Shown here in pieces: positions 1 to 11,500 of a stretch of DNA of 64,000 bases. The notes under the pieces were generated by a model. That model ran no database searches. It saw only the letters and a program-made list of their open reading frames with translations, and was not told where the DNA came from. The DNA comes from Filosporella fistucella (Eukaryota; Ascomycota; Leotiomycetes; Helotiales): NCBI GenBank assembly GCA_030077755.1, contig JAQJZZ010000005.1, forward strand, positions 496,001 through 560,000, given 5' to 3'. Each line of letters begins with the position of its first letter. Within the stretch, counting starts at the first letter, position 1. Position numbers and translations under genes: made by a program.

Positions 1-1384
1 GTCATGCGATATGTTCCTGCTTTGACGGAAGGGATAGAGACATCTCCTGTCTTAGGGTCGATGTCGGCCCAGTATTGATAGGCTTTTGTGTCGAGGACGT
101 TGTCTTGGAAATCTACTCCATTTTGAGCGAGAACAGCAATGGGTCGCTTGGCGCCGACTGGGAGATCAACGTGTGCTTTCCAGGTTGTGCGGCCGGAGGA
201 TGGAACATAGTTTGGAACGTGTTGAGCGATGGAGTCGTAGAATGCGGTGTTCCAGGTTGGGTTGTAGAATTGGACTGCGTCTTGGCGGAGAGTCTCCATA
301 GGTGTGGATGGAGCGCCTTTGTTGAAGTAGAAGTATTGCTACACCTGTCAGTATAATGATTTGGTTCCGTAAGGAGGAGCTTACTGGGCCGAAAGTACGA
401 TCAAAACCATCTGTGATGTTTGGTGTTCCGTCACCGTGGTGGTTGGATACTAATTTCAAGTCAGCTTGCACGCTCTAAACCCTCCTTGTCAAACTCACCA
501 ATATAATTATACACAATCCCATCCACAACCAAATCCGAGTGCAAAGGTCCACCAAAGTACGTATCTCTAGTATTCATGACCAACCACGATCCAAAAGTCG
601 AATTATCATAACTCGTTGATCCATCAGAGTACATTCCATGAACATCATGATCTCTCCACGTATCCGCAAAAGTATACTTGGTGAAATAATCTGATTCCTG
701 AACCACATATGGATCATTCGGGGTATTTCCAAGATACCAAGTAGCATCTTGCACCACGACTTGCTTGCTGGTTGCGTTCTTGGAGGGTAGAGGAGCATGC
801 TGATCCTTGTTCGTGATGAGGTGAGTCCAAAGTGGCGTATTTGGTCTGAACAGAGTTCGGAATTCTTGCAGATTCCGCAGGAAAGGTGTGGTCTTGTTGT
901 AATATGTAAGACGACTGAAAGTATGCAATCCAGTCTCCCCTTCTCTCAAGAACCAATATTGTTCCAATGTCTGATTCGTGAGAGGATATGTTTCGCTCAT
1001 GACGATTCCGCCATAAGGAGTTTTTGTCGAGTCAACACCTTTGATGAGTTTGTATTTTGGTGCAATTGAGCCTGGTGTGTAGAATCCGGAGGGAACACAG
1101 TAACAATCGAGATATGGTCCAATACCACTATTCCCAGATCCTGTCGCACCGCCTGGAGTTGGAGTAACATAATTGAGTGTTCCAAGCAAATCCTGCTTAT
1201 CGAGCGCGAGTGCATAGATAGCCCCAGTCGATTTGTTGACAGCAGCATACAATCGATCGTTTTCCAGAGTCAAATGCTTGCTATCTTCCGTCGCATTGAG
1301 GAACGCAGCGATAGAAGGCACCAACGTCGCCAGAGATAAAATGCGTATCAAAGCCATACCTCCAGATATCGAAGAAAAAACCAT
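1..1384 (-). CDS. Rhamnogalacturonate lyase, PL4 family (3' end outside window)
   Basis: Secreted polysaccharide lyase expected to cleave rhamnogalacturonan I, the hairy region of pectin, by beta-elimination. The ATG at 1384 (alternative ATG at 1357) opens a hydrophobic signal peptide (MALIRILSLATLVPSIAA). Exons on the minus strand are 1384-499, 449-385 and 338-1, with introns of 49 and 46 nt. The joined frame reads through GDGTPNITDGFDRTFGP and QYFYFNKGAPSTPMETLRQD, a PL4-type catalytic region. About 440 residues are visible; the family's C-terminal fibronectin-like and carbohydrate-binding domains lie beyond position 1. Several Asn-X-Ser/Thr sites fit a secreted enzyme. It is divergent from a rhamnogalacturonan acetylesterase, so the two probably act on one substrate. 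Family assignment is firm; a frame closed by TTG at 1414 was not used because it lacks ATG. Confidence 0.9.
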
Positions 1385-2378
1385 GATTCCCAAGCTTGAA
1401 TCTCCAAATTCCAAGCTGAGAAAAAAAAAATCTCGTACCTGACGACGAGCTCTTTATTATCCAAACGCTCCAGCTAAAAACGGCAGTGATCCGAAATGAC
1501 AGCCTGTAAAGACCCCTGTTCAGATGAGCTTTCTTGGTACCTTTTCAGGGGCAAGGATGCCTGGCGGAACCTAATTGACCGACTTCGCGGGGCTCCATGG
1601 GCTACCCCGCCACTATATTTTCTCGGTGATTAATGACACGAGTGAGATCTGGCAAGAAATTGGCGGGGAACGAGAGATTACGAGGTTATTGAGAAGAGGG
1701 AGTACCGGCAGGCATGAACCCGAGAGAGATAAACTGCGCTGAAAAGTTTTTCCGCTTGGCGTAATTTGGGGCGACGAGTTGATATTGGGATGCGTTTGTG
1801 GGGATTGATGGGGACTGATGGGGATTTGAGGGGTAGGCCATGAATATGGAGAGCAACTCATCTTATTGAGCTTGAGCTCATGAGTAATGGTCTCGAAACT
1901 ATGCAATATCATATCATTAAGTTACCAGGTATCATCCCCAAGTTTTGGGCAGCCGGAATTTTTCGGATGAACTGCATTCGGTTATACACTTCCGCCAGAA
2001 ACTATATTTCCACTAAGATCCTGTAGGTGGAAATATTCGGCCGAATTTCTTCCCCACAAACTTCTGGTACCTTTCATTAATGCATGGCAATAACGACTTC
2101 GTGCGGAGTGCATCGAATGACGTTCGTGATTCTGCAGTTTATAGGGAACCAAGCTTTTTCTAGATGCAGGAATTGAGATGATATGAATCCGTCTTGGTGA
2201 AATCCATTCATCCGGAATTCTGCTTGTTGAGTTTTCGGTTTCCTTGGCCGAGTGAAAAGTAGTAATATAGCATGCCTCCGTGACAGTCTTCATATTATTA
2301 GACTCTTGATGCACGTTTCAGCTGCACAATTGAAGATTCTCCTCTTAGTTTTGTGAATTATCCTCACCCACCGCAATC
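1385..2378. promoter_or_regulatory. Shared divergent promoter of the two pectin genes
   Basis: About 990 bp lies between the two divergent start codons. It holds no convincing gene. A G-rich run at 1790-1835 contains GTGGGG at 1799-1804, which fits the carbon-catabolite repressor consensus SYGGRG, plus further GGGG runs that miss the first base. Co-regulation of the two genes is inferred from geometry. Confidence 0.4.
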
Positions 2379-3316
2379 ATGAAGCTTCTGCATGCCCTCT
2401 CCTTATCCACCATCTTCTCCTCAACGCTCGCATCCACAATCCCTCTCCAATCCCGCCATGGCAAGAAACCAGCTGCATTCTACCTAGCCGGCGATTCCAC
2501 AACAGCTGCGCAATCCCTAATGGGCGGCGGTAAGTCTATTCCCTCCCTCAAAAATCTCTGATTAACCGAGATCTCCAGGCTGGGGCGTCGGCTTCCTCAA
2601 AACCCTCACCAACGACGCAATCGGTACCGATCTAGGCTACAACGGCGCCACAACCGTCTCCTACGTAAACGGAGGACAATGGGCAAATGTAATAGATGCA
2701 GTTACGAGAGCAAAGAGTGATTATACGCCTTATGTTACAATTCAGGTAAGTGGAGCGAGGTACCCCTGAGTTTGTGCTCGCTAAGCGAGAGACGACAGTT
2801 TGGACATAATGATCAGAAGGCCGCTGCGAATATTAGTATTGAGCTATATTCTGCTAATCTGAAGAAGTTGGCTGGTGAGGCTGTTGCTGCTGGTGCTACT
2901 CCTGTATGTTTGTCTTTTCCTCTAAAGGTAATCTTTGCTAAATTGGGTAGATTCTCGTTACGCCATTAAGTCGTCGAAATTACAACTCCTCTGGACTCAT
3001 CATCCAGAACCTGGAACCGCAAAGAGTGGCTACTATAGCCGTAGCAAAAGATCTTGGGATATCATATATTGACCTTAATGATGCGTCGACAAAGTACCTG
3101 AATAGCATTGGGAGTGCGAACGCGGTTACTTATAATCTTGCGCCGGCGGATAATACCCATTTGAATCCAACGGGGAGTGTGGTTTTTGGAGATTTGGTTA
3201 GTTGGCTGATTACCGCCACGACTGGGTTGGGGAAGGAGGTGGGACCTTATACAAAACCGGACAGGAAGGTTGTGGAGAGTGTTTTGAAAGGGGTTTATGT
3301 ATTTCCTTCTGTTTAA
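2379..3316 (+). CDS. Rhamnogalacturonan acetylesterase, SGNH hydrolase (CE12)
   Basis: Secreted esterase expected to remove acetyl groups from galacturonic acid in rhamnogalacturonan I, which lets the lyase act. Four exons (2379-2529, 2579-2745, 2799-2903, 2951-3316) join in phase to a 262-residue protein. Residues 1-19 form a signal peptide. The SGNH blocks are all present: GDST with nucleophile Ser40, the NG of block II in GYNGATT, GHND at 108-111, and DNTH with Asp208 and His211. Length and motifs match the fungal RGAE group. The gene faces the PL4 lyase across a shared intergenic region. Confidence 0.93.
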
Positions 3317-3692
3317 GATTTTCTGAGTAAGTTACGATCATACCTTCTAGGGGGCTTTTAAATATTTGCAGCGGTGTCGAGGTGTTCGCAAAATAAGGGC
3401 AATTTAAAATTGACGAATCTGTCCTGGCATAGTTGTGCAACGGTGATAGAGGGTGTTTCAATCAATTGAGAGGGGAGTATCAGTGCTGCGCAATGGTTAA
3501 AAGGAGTTGAACGGCTCGACACCGTTGCTTGTGCTTCCAAGGGGAGACTTTTGGTTCAATGGTTGTAATCACTTGGGGTCTCACTATAAGATATAGTTTG
3601 ATATTTGACCATAAGTTGGGAACTTGGAATTACTCGGTCTATGTGAAATGACATCTTGAATCTTGAACGGTGAAAAGACAAGTAACATTCAT
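3317..3692. other. Convergent 3' region
   Basis: 376 bp between the stop codons of the acetylesterase and the Clr5 protein gene. Only 3' untranslated sequence is expected; no gene or repeat seen. Confidence 0.5.
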
Positions 3693-6024
3693 TCACGCCT
3701 CGTCGTAATCGATAAACTCCCCGATGATATCTGTATCAGGTCCTACCTCTTTTTGAGGCACACTGTCCTGCTCCATTTCAATATCCGCCTCCTCCACTTC
3801 AAAGTGTCCAGGTTCCATTACTCCTTGGTCTAACTTTCCCTTTACAAAATCTATCCGTTCATACAATTCAAGAAGGATATCGTAGTCTGGCTTTGTATCT
3901 ACTTTAATCTCTTCAACCATCTCCAAATACAATTTCAACGCATCTGAGTACCTGCCCAACTTCTCATAGCATTGTCCCAGGCGGTCGCAAATGTAAACAG
4001 TATTGTCATGTTGAGGACCATAAGCTCGCTTGTACACTGAAAGTGCATCCTTGAGATGCAGTGCAGCCTCATCAAAGCGTCCTAGGCTTGTCAAGCTTTC
4101 TCCTAAACCACACAAACAAGTCGCAATGAGAGAATGGTTGGCTCCAATCAAACCCCTGCTACGCGCCACCAATGATCTGTAAAGGGCCTCGGCATCCCGA
4201 ATCTGACCACGACCCAACCATGAAAGAGCAAGCGAACGCAGTTGCTCAATTTGGTCTTCCTCGCCAATGACGTCAGAACCAATCCCAATCTGCACCATTG
4301 TGATGGAAAGTTCTTCGCCTTTCATGTGATTGCCTTGGCTGAGCACTGCATTACACATATTCACCATGGCCACCAACGATTCTCCATTTCTTGGTCCATT
4401 GAGTGTCAAGTAGGTTCGAAGCAAGTCCGACCAACGAGATTCTGCCTCAGCATAACGCCTCTCACGCCCCATAATTGCACCATCCAGATGGAGAATCCAT
4501 TGTGTCAGATAGTGATCTGCACTGAATGTACGTTTTATGGCTTGCTCGGTCTCTTGTTTCAATGACCTTGCTTCTTTTAATTGGCCACGCCGCACAAGAC
4601 CCAAACACAGATCGAACTGTCGCCCTAACAGCTTCTCGGATCCCGGCAAGTGCCTTCGCTTAGTGGCTGCAACTGCTTTTTGGAACCATTCAACTGCTCG
4701 GACCCAGTCTGGAACTTGCTCGTACAGTTTACCCAGAGCATGGAGTGTATTCCCATAGACCTCCGTTACCTCTGGATCGGGAAACTGCCTTTCGTATTCC
4801 TGCAACTTCTTTTTCTCGTCGGAGATTTGCTCCTCGAAAGAAGCTGCAGATCGTTGCGAGATCACAATTTGATTTTTGGAGATTGGCGAAGTAGGGGGAA
4901 ACGGGTATATCTCGTCGAAAGGGCTTGTGGCATGCGACTGTATCCCAAGGAAAGTATCAGCTTTCAAGAAGTCGCGAAAGTCTCCGTACCTCTTCGTAGC
5001 TGATTCAACAGAATTTGTAATGTACGCACGCCAGTAAGTTGTATCAGAGTTAAATAATACTCTTTTCTCACATGAGAGTCTCTTTGTGAGGTCTTGGCTC
5101 GATCCGGATTCTTCTGCCTCCTTATTTCCTGGAGGTTCTCTCACATATTTCTCCCTATAATCCGTGCAAAATATCATCACTTGATCGGTGGTCATGGGAA
5201 GATCTAAAATTTCGAAAAGAGAACCGAGCAGTTCCAGATCTGTCTTCCTAGATTTCAATATTTTCTGCCAAGGCTCGAGTTTGGTTGGCATGTCTTCTGT
5301 GACCTCTTTTCGGCCCAGCTCGATTACGTCGTCATCGGTTTCCATGCGCTCGGGGTCAGAGGACGGCAGGTTGGCCTCGAGTTCAACATTTTCCATTATT
5401 GCAGCCCCTGCACATATGTCATTAGTTTGGCGAGTTGACAGCGACGAGGCCAGTGGTTACCTAATGGGGAGTAGTCTAACTCCATTGAAGCATCATCATC
5501 ACCGGCTACTTGTTCATGTTCAGTCTCCTCTTTCTCCCACCGCTGAATTTGAGCAGCAGATATACGTATTTTACCCATGTTGTAAGTTGCGCTAGCAGGA
5601 CGACGAGCGAAAGCTTTCATCACAAGCGATCTCTCAACCGCCTTAACATTTTTCTGCAGCCCCCACTGCTTAAACCTCTTTGAGAGCTGGTCTTTCCTAA
5701 GTACAAATAAGCCGTCGAAACCAATTGTTCTAGGAATTGAAAGACTTACTTCACGCGGAGTCCTTTCGAGTCTGCTAGGAGTTTGAGGATTTCCTTCAAC
5801 GTCATTCCATTTTTGATGTACCATTTCTCCAGAGATGGCCTGAGAGATTCCCAGTCTTCTTTGCATATAGGCTTCAATCCTCTATTTGTAGTAGCCTTCG
5901 TACACATAGTCTGATGGTAACTAGATGTTTGCGTAGGAAGGAAGGATTGCCCAGACATGATCTGTTCTGCTGACATGGTAAGCAAGGCTGGCCGAAGCGG
6001 AATTTTGAAATTAGTATTCTCCAT
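3693..6024 (-). CDS. Clr5-domain protein with C-terminal TPR repeats
   Basis: Three exons on the minus strand (6024-5750, 5696-5461, 5407-3693; introns of 53 nt each) join in phase into about 741 residues. Residues 55-107, split by the first intron, form a Clr5 domain: W58 is followed by an acidic/hydrophobic helix, then GMTLKEILKLL and KRFKQWGLQKN. An acidic linker follows. Tetratricopeptide-like helical pairs appear near 395-420, 600-635 and 638-672 (for example LGESLTSLGRFDEAALHLK). The domain is named after fission yeast Clr5, a heterochromatin factor; in filamentous fungi such Clr5-repeat proteins are numerous and mostly unstudied. Chromatin or transcription work with TPR-mediated contacts is inference. 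Start chosen as the first ATG in frame (6024); the frame extends upstream only to a TTG. Confidence 0.85.
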
Positions 6025-7166
6025 TGTAGACACAAAATTTGAATACAACGACTTGTTAGATTTCAAATATGGTGCTAGTGTGAGAAATACGAAGAAGCGA
6101 TCGACGCTGGATGATGGAAGTCTCGTCGACAGAAGGAGTGATGTTGTCTATTTCTACCTCGCGAGGCTGAACAAACGACACGCTGCATATCAGCTGATCT
6201 CCTCTATGTCTAAATTTCCTGACCGTTGTATAGTTTTAATCAAATCTGTGGCGTCCTATCAATAAGCAGGAAAAGTTGTCGTGCATTAGCGAAATTTGTA
6301 AGTCAAGTTGCGGGTGGTTGTGTCACGTATCTGCGATTGCATGAGCCATCATCATATTGGTCGAAAAATCGCCGTGCATGTAGTGGCTTGTGCAAACCCA
6401 TGGTATCGCGGGCTGAGTTGCTTGGCTGAATTTGCAAAGCTGTCGAAGAAGAAGCCATGAGGCTGAGATGCGATATTACAGTGCTGCCATCCAATCATTA
6501 TTTGCGAAAAATCGCCGTGCGTGATATACAAACTCCATCCGAGCATTCGGTACGCCAATTAGGGATGCATCGGGCACCTAGAGCCCTCGATATTGAATCA
6601 TAATGGTTTTCATCCCTCCTCGGTCAACATGTCACGTCAAAAAGTTGTCCTGCATTTAAATTCCCTGCACTATTGGCCATGTGTCTTGTTTTTGACGTTC
6701 TGAATCATCTCAAATTTGCAGATCCAGGGCATGATCCAGGTTATATAATCTGATGAGATATTTCAGGATATAAAAAATCGCCATGCATACCAACAACATG
6801 ACACATACCCTGCAATCTTCAGACCTTATAGGAAAATTCGGAAACATGAAAAATCGCCATGCATATTGACATCTGAATGTAAGCCCTACGATCGTTTCGC
6901 CTGGCTGGACATCTGGAAATGTAAAAAATAGCCATGCAGATTGATACTCACAGACATTTGCTTTGCAACTCAATTTATTATGATGAATGTAAAGCCATTG
7001 TCTTTTCTGTCTATAAGAATGACGATCTGCTCGTCACATCATCTTGAATTCTCAACAAAGCCGGCAAGGGAAACATTTCATTCATCTCCCAGCACCCCAC
7101 GATTTCAATCTCTTGGATAATTTCAAAATTTCAAGTCTGAAAATATTTTATTGGAATTCGCCTGGT
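6025..7166. promoter_or_regulatory. Intergenic region with seven spaced copies of an AAAATCGCCATGCAT-like motif
   Basis: Region between the Clr5 gene and a small Ser-rich gene. A motif with consensus AAAAATCGCCATGCAT recurs on the plus strand at about 6271, 6363, 6506, 6637, 6771, 6848 and 6921. The first and fourth copies read AAAAGTTGTCNTGCAT. Spacings are roughly 92, 143, 131, 134, 77 and 73 bp. The sequence between copies is not obviously alike. A TATA-like CTATAAGAA lies at 7011-7019. The array could hold protein-binding sites or be remains of an old tandem repeat. Confidence 0.6.
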
Positions 7167-7646
7167 ATGTCTCAATCACCGGACAAACATCCGTCTTCTA
7201 CTTCAGGAGCAAGCTCATCTCACTCTCAAGTAAGCAGTTCTTCATTCAACCCAGGCGTTCCTAACACCATCTGATAGAACAACCCTGACATCACTCAGCA
7301 ATGCTCTAACTACATTCGCCCTGCTGGAGCTCCAATCACCAACTCTCCCGCCTCTCATTCTATCTCCCAGTCTCACTACCACACCATCCCACGTCCCTGG
7401 GGCACCCTCCCCAACCCGTCCTCAAGTAACATCAGACAGCATAAACAATCCACTCGCCTCACATCACCAATGGCTCAATGGCTCAATGAGTCTGTAAAGG
7501 ATTCACCTTGGAATAGTGTCGAGAGAGTTGTTGCTCCTGCAAATGGGTCTGCTGGGCAGAGGAAAGGCGATCAGATTGCTGGAAATAGGGGAGGGGATGC
7601 TTGGAGTACAGTGACAAATGATGGGAACAGTGAATGGAGACGCTGA
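7167..7646 (+). CDS. Small Ser/Asn-rich hypothetical protein
   Basis: Two exons (7167-7229 and 7278-7646, intron 48 nt with GTAAGC donor and GATAG acceptor) join in phase to 143 residues. I do not recognise a family. The protein is rich in Ser, Asn, Pro and Gln, has no signal peptide or membrane segment, and looks disordered except for a Trp-containing C-terminal half (MAQWLNESVKDSPWNSVERV and GDAWSTVTNDGNSEWRR). The frame also opens upstream at a TTG (7044), which I did not use. A TATA-like box about 150 bp upstream and the neighbouring motif array support a real promoter. Confidence 0.6.
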
Positions 7647-8572
7647 ATAGAATAGCAAGAGGTTGGTGGTACGAATGCGATATGTGGAAGAGGAATTGAT
7701 TTCCAGATTGGTATGAAGGGCAGCGATTTTGGGGTTGGAAACACTTGAAATTTTTAACTCAATAAAGGCTCTTTATGTTATCACATCCACACTGGGAGAT
7801 CAACCAACTAATTCAAAGTGTATCTCTTCCCAATGCTTGGTATCCTTTTATCTATCTTCAAAGAAATACCAGGTGAGCAATCGACATTGTAAGGTCATGT
7901 GACATGTGTCTTTTTTCTCCACGTAGGAATAAATTAGGACATGTAACAAACAGCTACTCTGAATGGAGCTATTCCATTGTCTGGAGTGCTATAATGATAT
8001 AATTATATATGGCCAAAGTTGAGGGCAAACATTTCTTAGGAAAAAGTTGTTCATCAAACTTTCTAGGGTAGTATTCGCCGAGAAAAGTAGAAATAAATAT
8101 TTCATGTAGTGCAACTATCATCTTGGATCTGCTCTACTTTGTTTAATATCGTTTTTGCACCATTGAAGTATCTACTTCTGAGCGAGTAAGGAAGCTAAAG
8201 GGATGCGGATTAAGAAAGATTTCTAGCTTTTCTCTTTACCTAAATAAAGAACTTATATATGATAGATCTAGGTGCACCAATTTGACTTTAATAACATACG
8301 TCGGTTCATCAACTAGTAAGGATAACTCAACGAATGGTATTTGAACATTGAATTTACATCGCGATTTCTTAAAGTATATTATTAGTAGATACCCAAGAAC
8401 GTGGCACGTTGTATGAAGCTCAACAGTCACTTTCTCTACATCCAAATTAATCGGGGATAAGTCAGTATAATGATATCTTTCGGGCAACTCAAGTACGAAG
8501 ATGGTTTATACTTATTAAAGTCAAGAAATATATTACTTGCTACTCCCATCTCCCATCCACATAGATTTAGCT
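7647..8572. other. Intergenic region, nothing recognised
   Basis: 926 bp between the small Ser-rich gene and the 3' end of the NRPS. AT-rich towards 8000-8560; no gene, repeat or RNA gene seen. Confidence 0.4.
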
Positions 8573-11500
8573 CTAATGACTCTCTCCCACTTTCCGCACA
8601 GCATCCCGTCGATCTTTAGCAGACTTAGCTTCAACATTCTCGATTAAGACAGATTCCTCTCCCCAGTTATCGTCTAAATTTATATCTTCCCAGCTTTTTT
8701 CGCCATCACACTCTATAATCTGACAAACAGCTTGCTCAAAGTGCCGAAGTATCGTGTCCATGGCTTTGATAGATAAAAGACCACCATCAAATGTAGTATT
8801 AACTCTGATCTTGCCCTCAGAAGATTTAACACTGAATCTGAAAGGTGCATGCATCGTAATATCTGTCCATATCAACTCCATACCTATCCCACTCCCTTCT
8901 CCCCAATTATTGCCAACATAATTCGAGCCTGCAGAGACAGTAAGATAGATGGCCGAAACACAAGCGGCTTTTGTATCTTCGTTCAGGTTCTTGATATTCT
9001 CCCAGCCTAGGTGCTCGAAATTGGCCATTTCATGTAGTTCTCGTTGTGAAGAATAAAGTAAGTCTTGAATTTTACGGCGTGGTATCAGCTGAAATCGATG
9101 TGGTGTTTTTGTCATCGCTGGTGCGATCATGTCTTCAATGCCAGGGAGAGGGATGATGCGACCTGTTCGGTATTGAGAGAATATCACGTCGCTGGTTTTC
9201 AGATGCCGAGAAAAAACGATGGCCATTGCTACTTCAGATATTGTAGAGATGGTGATTTCAGATCCAGAGAATTTAGGTACATTGAAGAATCGTGCAAGAT
9301 TGATGTCTGGATCCACCATGTGGGATTCGGGAACAAGGCAGAAAGGTCGAATAGCTGCAGATGACTTTGAGCCTGCCAAGTATGTTCGCCAAAATGCCTC
9401 TGCGGGAGCGTGGTCAATTAGCACAGTGTGCTTGATGAACTGATTGAATTTCAATCCTTGGTAGGGTGAAATCTCGTTCTGATAAGCGTGTCCTAGGTCA
9501 GCGAACAGCATAGGAAGAGACGTGCCGTCGTAACACGTATGTGATCCTGTAAACACAAAGGATCGCTTGCCACTGCTCTCATCATTGATAATTGCGAAAC
9601 GAGTAATCAGATCTCCGTAATCGATGTGGTCATATTTATCTTTCTCAAGATATTTTTCGAGAGATGTTCCGGACTGCCATTGTATGTCTTCTTTCATCAC
9701 GACTTGGAAGGTTCTCCCATCAGAGATTTGCACGAGACATGTTCGTATGATGGGATGTCTGATACCAATAGTACTCCAGGCTGCCATGAATTTGGCCAAG
9801 TCTATACTCAGAGGTAGAGAGAACGTGCACTGCAACAAATATCTATTCGCTGGGGCAGCAAAGTATTCCTGGTGTTTACTCGCAGGGTACACATCTTCCA
9901 CTTGGTCTCCAGACAGGCTTGCTACCTCAAAAACGCTCAATAAATGCTCATTAGACATCAGGGAATAAGGTTCGACGAGTGGAAGGGCTTTTACTGCAGA
10001 AGTACACAATGCCATCGCAGCCAGGATAGGATTCTGTAAGATCTTGGCCACCGTCAAGGATAGGCCTTCCCTCCGAGCGGTAGCGACAAGCTTCATGGCT
10101 GTGATGGAATCTCCTCCGAGATGGAAAAAGTTGTCTCGAGCTTCAACATTGGAAATCCCAAGCAGGTTTTGCCAAAGAACTGATAGTTTTCCCTCCAAAT
10201 GTGTCAATGGTCGGTGCAATTTCTGCCCTGTGAAGCTGTCAAGCTCAGTTATGGATAGATCTGATGCTATGTTGTGAAGTCTCTTCCGATCTAATTTCCC
10301 AGAAAGGGCAAATGGAAAGCTCCGCACCGGAATGAAGAATGTTGGTATGGCATATGTTGGGAGGACAAGCGACAAACTTGTGATTGCGTTGCCAACAAGA
10401 GACTGTAGAAGCTCCTGTTCCATTGAGGATGTTACCACCAATGCTTTATCGCTTTCCCAGTTGAGATAACCAACTTTCTCGACCATACACAGAAATGCTA
10501 TCAAAGTAGGCGACCCGCTGATTCCCACTGGAGTAATAACATCGGCTATGACTTCTGAGGCGAGGGGAAAGACTTTCTTAAGTTGACACTCCACTTCGCC
10601 CATCTCCAAACGTTGACCCCGTATTTTGATTTGGCTGTCTTTTCTCCCAATAAAGAGTATGGTTCCATCTTCGCTGTACTTGACCAAGTCGCCCGTTCTA
10701 TATAGACGACCTTTTCGACCTAGTGATTCCATCCAGTGAGGAGACAATATGAAAGCTTGTTGAGTTTTTATGACATCGTTCAGATAACCACGACCCACGC
10801 TTGGACCTTCAATCAAGAGCTCACCCACCTCGCCAATGGCATTCAATTTCTCGGGGTCATTTGGGTCTGTGATCCATGCTCCCATGAAAGGTTTCCCAAG
10901 ATTTCCAGATGTGGGGTTTGATGAGCTGTAGTCAACAGCGGTAACAGCCACTGCGCACTCGGAAGGTCCATACATCGAAAACAATCTAACTTTCGTTTTC
11001 CACTTTTTGATCAAATCTTCAGGGACACTTTCTCCGCCAAGTATCACAGTATCCACTCCTGGAATGTCTTCGAACTCCAGGTTCCGGAATAATGAAGGTG
11101 TAAAGAAAGCGCAGGTAATTTGCATTCTGTGTATAGCACCAGCCAGATTATTCATTCTGTCCGAATCGGAAGGGACACAAACGCATCCTCCAAAGATCAG
11201 GGTGTACATGATCTCGATAATACATGCGTCGAAGGCATAGCTCACAAACTGTAGCATTCGTGGTTTCTTCTCGAATCCTATGGCTCTTCCTCCCAGGATC
11301 GCGCTCGTGCATAGCTGTTCATGTTCGATTAGACAGCCTTTTGGCTGACCAGTACTTCCAGATGTGAAGGTTACATATGCTGCGTTGCTTGGACTCGGTT
11401 TGGCCGTGTTTGGAAATGCTTTTTTGATATCGTTGATGCTCGAAGAATCAACTATGAAAATCTGTGGAATGGTTTTACCACAAAGTAGGGCATATTTTGG

